The notes under the pieces were generated by a model, which worked only from the letters and a program-made list of their open reading frames with translations, had not been told where the DNA came from and searched no databases. A stretch of 64,000 nt of DNA from Tahibacter soli (GTDB lineage: Bacteria; Pseudomonadota; Gammaproteobacteria; Xanthomonadales; Rhodanobacteraceae), in assembly GCF_025717065.2 (NCBI RefSeq), contig NZ_JAOVZO020000015.1:1-64000 (forward strand), given 5' to 3'. A program made the translations under genes and the position numbers. This document shows positions 7,779 to 15,783 of the stretch, piece by piece (the first letter of the stretch is position 1; the number at the start of each line of letters is the position of its first letter).

Positions 7779-9346
7779 CTATCGTCGACCGCTACGGCCG
7801 GCCGTTCGAACAACGCACGCTCGACGAACCGCAGACCGCGAGCATGGTGCATCTGCAACGCGAGTTCGCCGGACACCCGACGCGCGGCCTGACGCCGTCG
7901 AAGCTCGCGCGCATCCTTGACGACGCCGAGCAAGGCGACATCCGCGCGCAGTACGAAGCATTCGAAGACATGGAGGAGAAAGACGGCCACGTCGCCTCCG
8001 AGATGGGGAAGCGCCGCCGAGCCGTCGCGGGCCTTGAATGGTCGATCGAACCTCCGTTGAACCCGACGGCCGCCGAATCCACCGCCGCCGCGCGCGTGGC
8101 CGAACTGGTCGCCGGCATCGCCGGGTGGCAGACGATGCTGTTCGATGCGACCGACGCGATCGGCAAGGGTTTCGCCTGCCTGGAAATCGAGTGGCGCCGT
8201 ACCGGCCGCAGCTGGCTGCCGCTCGCGATCGATCATCGGCCGCAGACCTGGTTCCAGCTCCACCGCGGCAGTCGGCAAGAGATACGCCTGCGCGACCACA
8301 GCGCGGACGGCGCGCCGTTGAACCCGTTCGGGTGGATCACGCACGTACATCGCGCCAAGTCCGGCTACATCGAGCGCGCGGCGCTGATGCGCGTGCTGAT
8401 CTGGCCGTTCGTGTTCAAGAACTACTCGGTCGGCGATCTGGCGGAATTCCTCGAGATTTACGGTATCCCGATGCGCCTGGGTAAGTACCCGTCGGGGGCG
8501 ACCGAGGCGGACAAGCGCACCTTGATGCGCGCGCTCGTGCACATCGGCCACAACGCCGCCGGCATCATCCCGGCCGGCATGGAAGTCGACTTCCACGACA
8601 TCGCCAACGGCGACGCCAAGGCGTTCGAAGTCATGCTGGACTGGTGCGAGCGCACGCAGAGCAAGGCAATTCTGGGTGGCACGCTGACCAGTCAGGCCGA
8701 CCGGGGATCGAACACCAACGCGCTCGGCAACGTACACAACGACGTGCGTATCGATCTGCGCGATTCCGACGCGTTGCAGGTGGCCGCGACGGTGACGCGT
8801 GATTTGATCTATCCGGTCGCGGTGCTGAACGGGCTCGCGCCCGACAGTCCCGAACGTTCGCCGCGCCTCGTCTTCAATACGCGGCAGCCGGAAGACTTGA
8901 AGCTGTATGCCGATGCGCTGCCGAAGCTCGTACAGATGGGAATGGACGTGCCTGTCGATTGGGCGCGGCAGCAGCTGCGCGTGCCGAAGCCCAAGGACGG
9001 CGAAGCCGTCCTGACGTTCGCAAAGGCGGCACCGGCGACGGCAACCGCAGCGGCGACGGCGCAGGTTCGCTTCACCGCGCAGCCGGAGCGCGCCGACGCG
9101 ATCACCGACACGTTGTCCGAGCTGCTGCAGGACGCGGCCGATCCGATCGTTGCCGAATGGGTCGATCAGATCCGGGGCATGCTCGCGTCGGCATCGTCGC
9201 TGGAAGAATTTCGCGATGCGCTGCTCGCGCAGTTTGAAGAGCTGCCGACCGACCAGTTGCAGACGCTCATGCGTCAGGCGCTCATGGGTGCCGATCTGGC
9301 GGGTCGATCGGTCGTGAAGTCGCAATCGTCCGGCCGGGGTGTCTGA
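7772..9346 (+). CDS. Portal protein, DUF935 (Mu gp29-like)
   Basis: A 524-residue portal protein of the DUF935 family. Characteristic parts are the N-terminal VDRYGRPF segment, SEMGKRRRAVAGLEW, the FLEIYGIPMRLGKYPSG stretch, and TSQADRGSNTNALGNVHNDV. The ATG overlaps the terminase stop by 7 nt. It forms the ring through which DNA enters the head and to which the gpF-like protein binds. Confidence 0.9.
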   Translation: MVAIVDRYGRPFEQRTLDEPQTASMVHLQREFAGHPTRGLTPSKLARILDDAEQGDIRAQYEAFEDMEEKDGHVASEMGKRRRAVAGLEWSIEPPLNPTAAESTAAARVAELVAGIAGWQTMLFDATDAIGKGFACLEIEWRRTGRSWLPLAIDHRPQTWFQLHRGSRQEIRLRDHSADGAPLNPFGWITHVHRAKSGYIERAALMRVLIWPFVFKNYSVGDLAEFLEIYGIPMRLGKYPSGATEADKRTLMRALVHIGHNAAGIIPAGMEVDFHDIANGDAKAFEVMLDWCERTQSKAILGGTLTSQADRGSNTNALGNVHNDVRIDLRDSDALQVAATVTRDLIYPVAVLNGLAPDSPERSPRLVFNTRQPEDLKLYADALPKLVQMGMDVPVDWARQQLRVPKPKDGEAVLTFAKAAPATATAAATAQVRFTAQPERADAITDTLSELLQDAADPIVAEWVDQIRGMLASASSLEEFRDALLAQFEELPTDQLQTLMRQALMGADLAGRSVVKSQSSGRGV

Positions 9347-10644
9347 TGGGGTCGCCGAGCCGACCCGGAACGACGTTTAAAACCGCTTCAAAACGACCGC
9401 TGCTGCGTTCGAACCCTCAAGGGGGTATCCGAGTCGCAGCCAGGGGGTTCCAGGCGGTTCTGGCGGGCGATTCGCCGACCCCGAAAATTCGGGGCAACTT
9501 CCGCACGATGCCCGAAGCCGTTCGATACTTCGGCGAGAAGGCGAACGTACCGTCGGCGACGTGGCGCGACCTGTGGCAAGGCCAGCATGCGCGCGCCTTT
9601 ACGGTTGCCGGCGCGATGAAGGCCGATCTGCTGGCCGATCTGCGGCAGGCGGTCGACGGTGCGATCCGCGACGGCGAAAGTCTTGGCAAGTTCCGCCAGC
9701 GCTTCGACGACATTGTCGCGCGGCACGGCTGGGCGCACACCGGCTCGCGTAACTGGCGCACGAAGGTCATCTACGACACGAACGTCCGCACGTCGTTCAT
9801 GGCCGGCAAATACGCGCAGCTCACCGACCCGGACATGCTCGCGCGACATCCGTATTGGGAGTATCGCCACTTCACGCGCGACAACCCGCGTCTGGAACAC
9901 AAGGCTTGGAGCGGCCTGATCCTGCGACACGATGATCCGTGGTGGCAGGTGCATTTCCCGCCGAACGGCTGGGGGTGCCATTGCGACGTGCTGCCGGCGA
10001 CGGCGCGACGTCTGCGCGAACTCGGCAAGGACGGGCCGGATACCGCGCCGGCCGGCGTGGGAGATGTTCGGCCCGAATGGCAGTACAACGTCGGCGAGGC
10101 GGCGTGGGGCCGTCCGATTGCGGATACCGCGCTGCGCGACTTGACCGATGGCGGCTGGTCGCCCCCCGGCACAGCCCCAGCTGGAGGCAATGCGTTGCCG
10201 GCGCTACCGGTCGACACCGCTGTCGCCTCGCCGCTGCCCGCGACTTCCGACCCGACATCTATAAGGAACGTTTGGCGCGACCTCTACGGCGAACAATCCG
10301 TACTGGCCGACGCCAACGGCGGCCGAGTCGTATTGAGCGATCGTGTGGTCGAGCATTGGCTAGACGCACCGGCCGAACGGCTCGGCGGGCGCGAACGGTT
10401 CCTGCCGCTGCTGCGCGAGCTGATCGAGCAGCCGGCGGAAATCTGGACGAACTGGATCGTCAACGCACGCGGCCGGTACGAGCTGCGGCGGCGCTTCGTG
10501 AAGGCGGTGACGCTCGACGACAACCAGCCGGTCGAGCTAGTCGCCGAGTCGACAGCCGGTGGCGTCTGGCTGCGCCTAGCCTTTGATGCCGACACCGTCG
10601 CGTTGGCGCGGCAAGGTCTGCTCGTATGGAAGCGCAGCGAATGA
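9346..10644 (+). CDS. Minor head protein gpF-like with C-terminal PBECR-like nuclease domain
   Basis: A 432-residue protein. The first two-thirds is the SPP1 gp7/Mu gpF head-morphogenesis domain: SATWRDLWQGQHARAFTVAG, TKVIYDTNVRTSF, and the C/H-rich end HFPPNGWGCHC. After a Pro/Ala linker near residues 280-300, residues about 305-432 resemble the PBECR2 barnase/EndoU/colicin-like nuclease domain (RERFLPLLRELIEQPAEIW, YELRRRFVKAV). Such domains are attached to capsid proteins of several Mu-like phages; ejected with the DNA they might act in the host (inference). The start overlaps the portal stop. Confidence 0.8.
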   Translation: MGSPSRPGTTFKTASKRPLLRSNPQGGIRVAARGFQAVLAGDSPTPKIRGNFRTMPEAVRYFGEKANVPSATWRDLWQGQHARAFTVAGAMKADLLADLRQAVDGAIRDGESLGKFRQRFDDIVARHGWAHTGSRNWRTKVIYDTNVRTSFMAGKYAQLTDPDMLARHPYWEYRHFTRDNPRLEHKAWSGLILRHDDPWWQVHFPPNGWGCHCDVLPATARRLRELGKDGPDTAPAGVGDVRPEWQYNVGEAAWGRPIADTALRDLTDGGWSPPGTAPAGGNALPALPVDTAVASPLPATSDPTSIRNVWRDLYGEQSVLADANGGRVVLSDRVVEHWLDAPAERLGGRERFLPLLRELIEQPAEIWTNWIVNARGRYELRRRFVKAVTLDDNQPVELVAESTAGGVWLRLAFDADTVALARQGLLVWKRSE

Positions 10645-11096
10645 GCGGCGGTTTCGTCATGGAGTGGGAGGATGCCGCCGCTCGCGTCAGGTTGACCGAG
10701 TTGATCAAGCGTGGGACGAACACGCGACCGCTGATGCTGGAAATCGGCTACGAGCTTGTGCGGTCGACGTTGCAACGGTTTGACGATGAAGTCGATCCGG
10801 ACGGCAACCCCTGGGTGGAGCTGAAGCCGGCGACGCTGGCGCGGAAGAAAGGCAGCAAGAAGCTCATAGAGGATGGGTTCTTGCGTGGCGGGATCGCAGT
10901 GCTTGAGGCGACTGATGGCTTTGTGGAAATCGGCGCAGACCGCGAGTACGCTGCAATTCATCAGTTTGGCGGAAGCTCGAATATGGCGCCAGGTGCCGCC
11001 GCAATTTTGCCTAGACCGTACTTGGGGATAAGCAGCGAGGACGCACGTCGGGTCAGCAGAATCATCGTTGAGAACCTTGTGCAAGCTTCACTTTAG
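10641..11096 (+). CDS. Virion morphogenesis protein, Mu gpG-like
   Basis: A 151-residue protein of the phage virion morphogenesis/tail completion family. The middle segment VRSTLQRFDDEVDPDGNPW with LKPATLARKKGS, and the late DREYAAIHQFGG, are family signatures. The ATG at 10641 overlaps the gpF stop; an ATG 15 nt upstream is less likely. It is the last structural gene before the accessory insertion. Base composition drops across this gene. Confidence 0.8.
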   Translation: MSGGFVMEWEDAAARVRLTELIKRGTNTRPLMLEIGYELVRSTLQRFDDEVDPDGNPWVELKPATLARKKGSKKLIEDGFLRGGIAVLEATDGFVEIGADREYAAIHQFGGSSNMAPGAAAILPRPYLGISSEDARRVSRIIVENLVQASL

Positions 11097-11115
11097 TTTT
11101 GCTGGGAGCGAGAGC

Positions 11116-11688
11116 ATGCAGCCTATCGAGCAATACAAGCGCAAAGTGGACGCGTCGGACCGAGTTGTGAACAGAATGCTGGTTCCGATGACCACGAGTC
11201 TTAGCAGGGCGGCGCTTGATTTCGCTGGCTGGCTCGTGGCAGGCGCTGGGGCGGCGATCGGCGTTATCGTGGCAAACATCGACAAGCTGGAAAAGTACGT
11301 TCTCGTGAGCGGGATAAAGACATCTGCATATATCTACCTCGGTGCCCTTGCACTTCACGGAATTCAACGATATCTGTCGATGTTTACTACGGTCGTCGCA
11401 GCGTTAGATGTCGACAAAGCGCTAGCCGAATCCGAAGTCGAGGGGGACGGCAGCCCATCGGATCTGTCGATGAGCTATCAGGCGCGTGTGATGCAGCGAC
11501 TCGACAGCGCCTTGTTCTGGCCGGCTCGATGGTACTCGCGGAGGAAGCTTCGCAACCCTAATGCACAAAACGGGAATGCGCTAGCCGACAAGAGCTTTCG
11601 TCGGGCCCAGATAGAAGCTGCCTTGATGACAGCGCAAGTTCCTATTGTTCTACTTGCGCTCTTCTGGCTCGTTCAAGCGATAAAGTGA
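11116..11688 (+). CDS. Hypothetical membrane protein, prophage cargo
   Basis: A 190-residue protein with predicted membrane segments at about 34-54, 69-97 and 168-189, and a soluble loop between the second and third. Start chosen at the ATG after GGGAGCGAGAG. No family is recognised. It is the first of three consecutive AT-richer genes encoding membrane proteins between the gpG-like gene and the second late promoter, a place where Mu has no conserved gene. Superinfection exclusion or lysogenic conversion is possible but unproven. Confidence 0.6.
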   Translation: MQPIEQYKRKVDASDRVVNRMLVPMTTSLSRAALDFAGWLVAGAGAAIGVIVANIDKLEKYVLVSGIKTSAYIYLGALALHGIQRYLSMFTTVVAALDVDKALAESEVEGDGSPSDLSMSYQARVMQRLDSALFWPARWYSRRKLRNPNAQNGNALADKSFRRAQIEAALMTAQVPIVLLALFWLVQAIK

Positions 11689-11712
11689 AAGGCGCATTTC
11701 TGAGGTAAGCAC

Positions 11713-12147
11713 ATGGCTAGAGTCGAACTGAGACGCAAATTGCTGGAGAGGATTGCTGCCGGTGAAAAGTTCTTCCAGCTGGATGGCCAGACCGAGGAAG
11801 AGCAGCAGCGGTTTGACGAAGAGGTCGAGTGCTTGAGCTATCTGAGTCGCAAGGGATATGTGAGTGGATTCAAGGCGCAAGGGCAGACTACCCGTGCGAC
11901 TGGGGTCTACGAGCATGCTGTTGTGCGAGGACTGACCGAGGAAGGTCGTCAGGCCCTTAGCAATCCCCCGAACAGGTTTTCGACGGGAAAAATTGCGACA
12001 CTTCTACTTTTGTTGGTAACGGCGGGCGTGGGCATTGTTTGGGGGGTTACCGGCGACGGCCGATGGGAACCCCTCTATGCGCTTCTCGGACTTGTACCTT
12101 TGCTGGGGGCGGCGATCTATGCTCTTCGTGACAGAAGGGACATCTAA
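11713..12147 (+). CDS. Hypothetical protein, soluble N-domain plus two TM segments
   Basis: A 144-residue protein. The first 85 residues look like a helical, possibly winged-helix-type domain (EVECLSYLSRKGYVSGF, VVRGLTEEGRQAL). Two membrane segments follow near 93-111 and 119-137, with a short charged tail. A TGAGGTAAG element precedes the ATG. It lies 24 nt after the previous cargo gene. Similar domain layouts are seen in uncharacterised bacterial proteins. No function is assigned. Confidence 0.6.
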   Translation: MARVELRRKLLERIAAGEKFFQLDGQTEEEQQRFDEEVECLSYLSRKGYVSGFKAQGQTTRATGVYEHAVVRGLTEEGRQALSNPPNRFSTGKIATLLLLLVTAGVGIVWGVTGDGRWEPLYALLGLVPLLGAAIYALRDRRDI

Positions 12148-12184
12148 ATGAACGCTCCCTTCCAAACAATTGGGGGAACCTTTT

Positions 12185-12805
12185 GTGAAGATGACAAAGA
12201 GAATGTATTCGCGGTTCACATGGCGACAATCTGGCGACCGCATCGCTTTTCTGGTCGGATGGGGGCTCGCATTGCTTGTGGGCGGAGGGGCTGTCTTGTA
12301 TGCGATGGTCACCCTTTCTGACAACATTGTGAAGCTAGCCGTGGCTGTACTCGCGGCTGCCGCGGGTATAGCTACAGCAATCGTTGCGCACTCGTTAAAC
12401 CGAGTCCGCGAAATTGAGGCGGAACAACGTAGGCGCAAGGAAGAAAACTACAAGTCCATCCTTGCCCTTGTCGGTCAATATGTGCGCAACCCCAAAGGTC
12501 ACCGCGATGCAATGGCCTCGGCAAACTTGGGTTCTTGGATCGTTGGATCGAAAGAGGTTGTCAGGCTGACGATCGAGTTTCTGGACCCATATTCGCAAAT
12601 TTACTTCGTCTTCCGTGATGAGTTCCACCAATTTCCGCCCGAGCCCGTGTCACTGCGTGATCCAGCAGAAATCTTGCACGATCTTCTATTGCAAATGAGG
12701 CTAGAACTTGGCCTTGAGTGGTTCAGATCTGATGACCGGGCTGTTCGTGCGCTGTTTCCACCGCCGGAACCAGACTCCGCCGGTTCTTTTAAACCTCGCA
12801 ATTGA
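12185..12805 (+). CDS. Hypothetical membrane protein, prophage cargo
   Basis: A 206-residue protein with two adjacent membrane segments (about 20-43 and 50-69), a highly charged helix (REIEAEQRRRKEENYK) and a soluble C-terminal domain rich in aromatic residues. The GTG at 12185 lies 6 nt after GGGGGAA and is preferred; an ATG follows two codons later. This two-TM-plus-cytoplasmic-domain plan resembles membrane effectors in some defence modules, but no catalytic motif is visible. It ends about 100 nt before the PI-like promoter. Confidence 0.6.
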   Translation: MKMTKRMYSRFTWRQSGDRIAFLVGWGLALLVGGGAVLYAMVTLSDNIVKLAVAVLAAAAGIATAIVAHSLNRVREIEAEQRRRKEENYKSILALVGQYVRNPKGHRDAMASANLGSWIVGSKEVVRLTIEFLDPYSQIYFVFRDEFHQFPPEPVSLRDPAEILHDLLLQMRLELGLEWFRSDDRAVRALFPPPEPDSAGSFKPRN

Positions 12806-12905
12806 ATCACCGCTTTTCCACAAGTTGCTCGCCTGCACAAGCGCCACACTTGAACGTGGATTTCCTTGGTCATCCGGTTTGTACTGCGAGCGCCTCGGGT
12901 GCCGA

Positions 12906-12951
12906 TTTCACAGCAGTGAAACTCTCTCCCTAATTCCAAAGTAGCACTCTA
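12906..12951 (+). promoter_or_regulatory. Late promoter, PI-like, with perfect activator dyad
   Basis: A perfect dyad TTTCAC-AGCA-GTGAAA (12906-12921) is followed by CT and 28 nt ending in GCACTCTA (12944-12951). The right half-site, the 28-nt spacing and the GCACTCTA box are identical to the copy at 2885-2930. Its place before the protease gene equals Mu PI. The Mor/C-like protein at 239-655 is the likely activator (inference). The remainder of 12806-13010 has no gene. Confidence 0.65.
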
Positions 12952-13010
12952 CGCCGGCAATGACCGGCGCAGACCTCACTCCCCACGCAATCGAACGACC
13001 GACCCGCAGG

Positions 13011-14138
13011 ATGGGGGTCGCGTCTTCCCTCCCGAGCATCGCCGTACTCACGGCCGTGACACCGGGTATCGCGATCGCCGCCTGTGCGTTCGCATTGCCC
13101 ACGCTCGGCGATTCCCCGCTCGTCGCAATCCAGCTCACCCCCGCCGGATCGTTCCGGCCGCGCGACGGCCGCGAGATGTCCGTCGACGCGTGGCATATCG
13201 ATGCCGCCAAGGCTGCGCGGGTCATTGCGGCTTTCCAGCAACTGGCGACACCGCCGGTACTCGACTACGAACACCAGACCTTGCTGGCCGAAGAAAACGG
13301 CCAGCCGGCGCCGGCCGCCGGCTGGTTTCGCAATCTCGTCTGGCGCGAAGGCGAAGGCTTGTTCGGTGACGTCGAGCTGACGGCGCGCGCTCGCCAGTAC
13401 ATCGCCGACGGCGAATACCGCTACTTCTCTCCCGTCATCCGCTACGACCCGAAGACGGGCGACGTGCTCGCGTTCGTGATGGGCGCGCTGACGAACAACC
13501 CGGCGATTGACGGCATGCAGGCCGTCGCGTTGCGCGCCGCCGCGAGCTTTCGCCTCCAACCCCCGAAGGAAACCCCCATGGATAAACTGCTCGCGGCGGT
13601 CATCGCCGCGCTGTCGCTGCACGCCAACGCGACGGAAGACGAAGCTGCGACGGCGCTCAAGGCCAAGCATGTGCCGGCCGACCGCGTGCGTACCGCGCTG
13701 GGCCTCGGCGCCGACGCCGACGGCGAAGCCGTCGTCGCCGCATGCACGTCGCTGCGCCAGAAGGCCAATGCGACCAAGCCCGACCCGGCCGAGTACGTGC
13801 CGCGCGCGGCCGTCGACGAGCTGCGCACGGAAATCGCCTCCCTCAAGTCCGAGAACACCGAACGCGATGTCGACGCGCTCGTCAAAGACGCGCTGACCGA
13901 CGGCCGCCTGCTGCCCGCGCTCGAATCGTGGGCGCGCGACCTCGGCAAGTCCGACGTTGCGCAGCTTCGCGCCTACCTCAAGACGGCCCAGCCGATCGCG
14001 GCGCTTTCCGGCACGCAGACGCGCGGCATTGCGCCGAACGCCGATCCCAACGCGCACGGCCTCAACGCCGACGAGCTGGCGATCTGCCGCGCCGCCGGCA
14101 TCGCGCCGGCCGACTTCGCCAAGAACCGCCGGGCCTGA
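13011..14138 (+). CDS. Prohead protease, Mu gpI-like
   Basis: A 375-residue protease of the Mu I family. Recognisable blocks are QLTPAGSFRPRDGR, VLDYEHQTLLAEENG (the YEHQT active region), APAAGWFRNLVWREGEGLFG, EYRYFSPVIRYDP and ALTNNPAIDGM. An in-frame ATG at 12960 exists but would leave almost no leader after the promoter, so 13011 is preferred. The C-terminal half from Met190 is also made separately as scaffold, as in Mu I/Z. The protease should cleave the scaffold during prohead maturation. Confidence 0.85.
   Translation: MGVASSLPSIAVLTAVTPGIAIAACAFALPTLGDSPLVAIQLTPAGSFRPRDGREMSVDAWHIDAAKAARVIAAFQQLATPPVLDYEHQTLLAEENGQPAPAAGWFRNLVWREGEGLFGDVELTARARQYIADGEYRYFSPVIRYDPKTGDVLAFVMGALTNNPAIDGMQAVALRAAASFRLQPPKETPMDKLLAAVIAALSLHANATEDEAATALKAKHVPADRVRTALGLGADADGEAVVAACTSLRQKANATKPDPAEYVPRAAVDELRTEIASLKSENTERDVDALVKDALTDGRLLPALESWARDLGKSDVAQLRAYLKTAQPIAALSGTQTRGIAPNADPNAHGLNADELAICRAAGIAPADFAKNRRA
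13578..14138 (+). CDS. Scaffold protein from internal in-frame start, Mu gpZ-like
   Basis: An internal ATG at 13578 is preceded by GAAGGAAACCCCC, a good ribosome site inside the protease gene. It would give a 186-residue helical, acidic protein (DKLLAAVIAALSLHANATED...) identical to the protease C-terminus. Mu makes its scaffold Z in just this way from gene I. The change from globular protease to low-complexity helix just before this codon supports it. Confidence 0.65.
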   Translation: MDKLLAAVIAALSLHANATEDEAATALKAKHVPADRVRTALGLGADADGEAVVAACTSLRQKANATKPDPAEYVPRAAVDELRTEIASLKSENTERDVDALVKDALTDGRLLPALESWARDLGKSDVAQLRAYLKTAQPIAALSGTQTRGIAPNADPNAHGLNADELAICRAAGIAPADFAKNRRA

Positions 14139-14163
14139 TCGGCCGCCACACGGAGAGTTACGC

Positions 14164-14574
14164 ATGTCTGCCGCCACACAGGAACGCAACACCATTCGCC
14201 GCGCCGGCAATACCGAGTTCGTTTTCGGGGTCGGCGCGGGCAAGAAGATTTATGCCGGCACGATCGCCGTGCTCGCCGCGACCGGCTACGCCGAAGCCGG
14301 TACGACCGCCACCGGCAAACGTACGGTCGGCGTCGCTCAGGAAACCGTCGACAACACCGGCGGCGCAGCCGGCGACGTTTCGGTGCGCATCAAACGCGGC
14401 ATTTTCCCGTTTTCCAACTCCGCCGCCGCCGACGCGATCACGAACGGCGACTACGGCACGAACTGCTACGTGGCCGACGACCAGACCGTCGCCAAGACTG
14501 ACGCGGGCGGTACGCGCTCCATTGCTGGCGTCGTGCGCGGCGTCGACGCGGTCGGCGTCTGGGTCGAGTTCTGA
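14164..14574 (+). CDS. Capsid decoration protein, DUF2190-like
   Basis: A 136-residue protein rich in Gly, Ala and Thr with beta-type repeats (GKKIYAGTIAVLAATGYAE, RTVGVAQETVDNTGG, VRIKRGIFPF). Size and position between scaffold and major head match capsid cement proteins of the DUF2190 type. It should bind the expanded head surface. The ATG follows GGAGAGTTACGC. Confidence 0.65.
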   Translation: MSAATQERNTIRRAGNTEFVFGVGAGKKIYAGTIAVLAATGYAEAGTTATGKRTVGVAQETVDNTGGAAGDVSVRIKRGIFPFSNSAAADAITNGDYGTNCYVADDQTVAKTDAGGTRSIAGVVRGVDAVGVWVEF

Positions 14575-14608
14575 GCCCAGTCCGCCTACCCAACACGAGG
14601 AACACGCA

Positions 14609-15502
14609 TTGATCATCACCCGTCAAAATCTCGCCACGCTCAACACCGCCTATCGCACCGCGTATCAGATCGGTTTCGATGGCGCGCCGAGCGAGTGGGA
14701 GGAAATCGCGACTGAAGTGCCGTCGACGACCGGCTCGGAGGAATACGGCTGGCTCGGCCAGATTCCGGGCATGCGCGAGTGGATCGGCGAACGCCAGATC
14801 AACAATCTGCAGCAGCACGGCTACACGATCCGCAACAAGTCGTGGGAAGACACGGTCGCCGTGCCGGTGCCCGTGATCGAAGACGACCAGTACGGCACGT
14901 ATACGCCGCTGATGACCGAACTCGGCCGCGCCGCGAAGACGCATCCGAACCAGCTCGTTTTCGGGCTGCTCAAGAACGGCTTCGCTACGCGCTGTTACGA
15001 CCAGCAATACTTCTTCGACACCGATCACCCGGTCGTCGGCGAAGACGGCAGCGTGCAATCGGTGAGCAACTTCGGCGGCGGTTCGGGCCAGCCGTGGTTC
15101 GTGCTCGACACGACGCGCGCGCTGAAGCCGCTGATTCTGCAGATGCGCAAGCGCCCGGCGTTCGTCGCGAAGAATCAGCCCAACGACGATAACGTGTTCG
15201 AGAAGAACGAAGCCGTGTTCGGCGTCGATGGTCGCTGGAATGTGGGCCTCGGCTTCTGGCAGATGGCGTATGCGTCGAAACAGACACTCGACGAAGCCGC
15301 GCTGTCGGCGGCGATCGCCACGATCAAGAGCCAGAAAGGCGACGGCGGCCGACCGCTCGGCATCACGCCGAACATCCTCGTCGTGCCGCCGGTGCTCGAA
15401 ACCGCCGCCGAAAAACTCGTCACCGCGATCTATGCGGCGAACGGCGCGTCGAACGTGATGGCCGGCAAGCTCAAGGTGCGCGCACCGGCCTGGATGGCCT
15501 GA
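14609..15502 (+). CDS. Major head subunit, Mu gpT-like
   Basis: A 297-residue major capsid protein. The N-terminus (IITRQNLATLNTAYRTAYQ), WLGQIPGMREWIGERQINN and the YFFDTDHPV segment are typical of the Mu T family. The only reasonable start is TTG at 14609, preceded by GAGG at 7 nt; no ATG or GTG is available at the family N-terminus. A rare start for a very abundant protein is unusual. It should form the T=7-type shell with the decoration protein. Confidence 0.9.
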   Translation: MIITRQNLATLNTAYRTAYQIGFDGAPSEWEEIATEVPSTTGSEEYGWLGQIPGMREWIGERQINNLQQHGYTIRNKSWEDTVAVPVPVIEDDQYGTYTPLMTELGRAAKTHPNQLVFGLLKNGFATRCYDQQYFFDTDHPVVGEDGSVQSVSNFGGGSGQPWFVLDTTRALKPLILQMRKRPAFVAKNQPNDDNVFEKNEAVFGVDGRWNVGLGFWQMAYASKQTLDEAALSAAIATIKSQKGDGGRPLGITPNILVVPPVLETAAEKLVTAIYAANGASNVMAGKLKVRAPAWMA

Positions 15503-15558
15503 TCTCACCACCGCCGCTGATGCGCTCGCGGCGTCCGCCGCGAGCGCTGGAGACCCCC

Positions 15559-15780
15559 ATGTATAAATTGCGCATCGCATCCAAGTGCGATCAGTTCCGC
15601 CGTGCCGGTTTCGTGTTCACGCGCGAAGGTCGCGACTTCCATGTCGGCGAGCTGACCGAGCCGCAGCTGCGTGCCATCGCCGAAGAATCGATGCTGGCGG
15701 TGACCGTGCTGTCGGCCGACGAGCCGGAGAACGATCCCGGCGCCGCGTCGAGCGACAAACCGGCGAAGAAGGTCCGCTAA
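15559..15780 (+). CDS. HI1506-like small phage protein
   Basis: A 73-residue protein. The pattern (RIASKCDQFRRAGFVFTREG, ELTEPQLRAIAEE, acidic then Lys-rich tail) matches the HI1506/Mu gp35-related proteins between major head and gp36. Function is unknown, and a head-tail joining role is guessed from position. The ATG at 15559 follows GGAGACCCCC. Confidence 0.6.
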   Translation: MYKLRIASKCDQFRRAGFVFTREGRDFHVGELTEPQLRAIAEESMLAVTVLSADEPENDPGAASSDKPAKKVR

Positions 15781-15783
15781 GCG

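Noticed and set aside
12148-12321. A 57-residue frame starting at ATG 12148 after the second membrane cargo gene.
   Set aside because: It overlaps the start of the next cargo gene in another frame and has no recognisable features; the membrane-protein frame is far more convincing.
12960-13010. Upstream ATG at 12960 as the start of the prohead protease.
   Set aside because: It would leave almost no leader after the PI-like promoter and adds residues without family similarity; 13011 is preferred.
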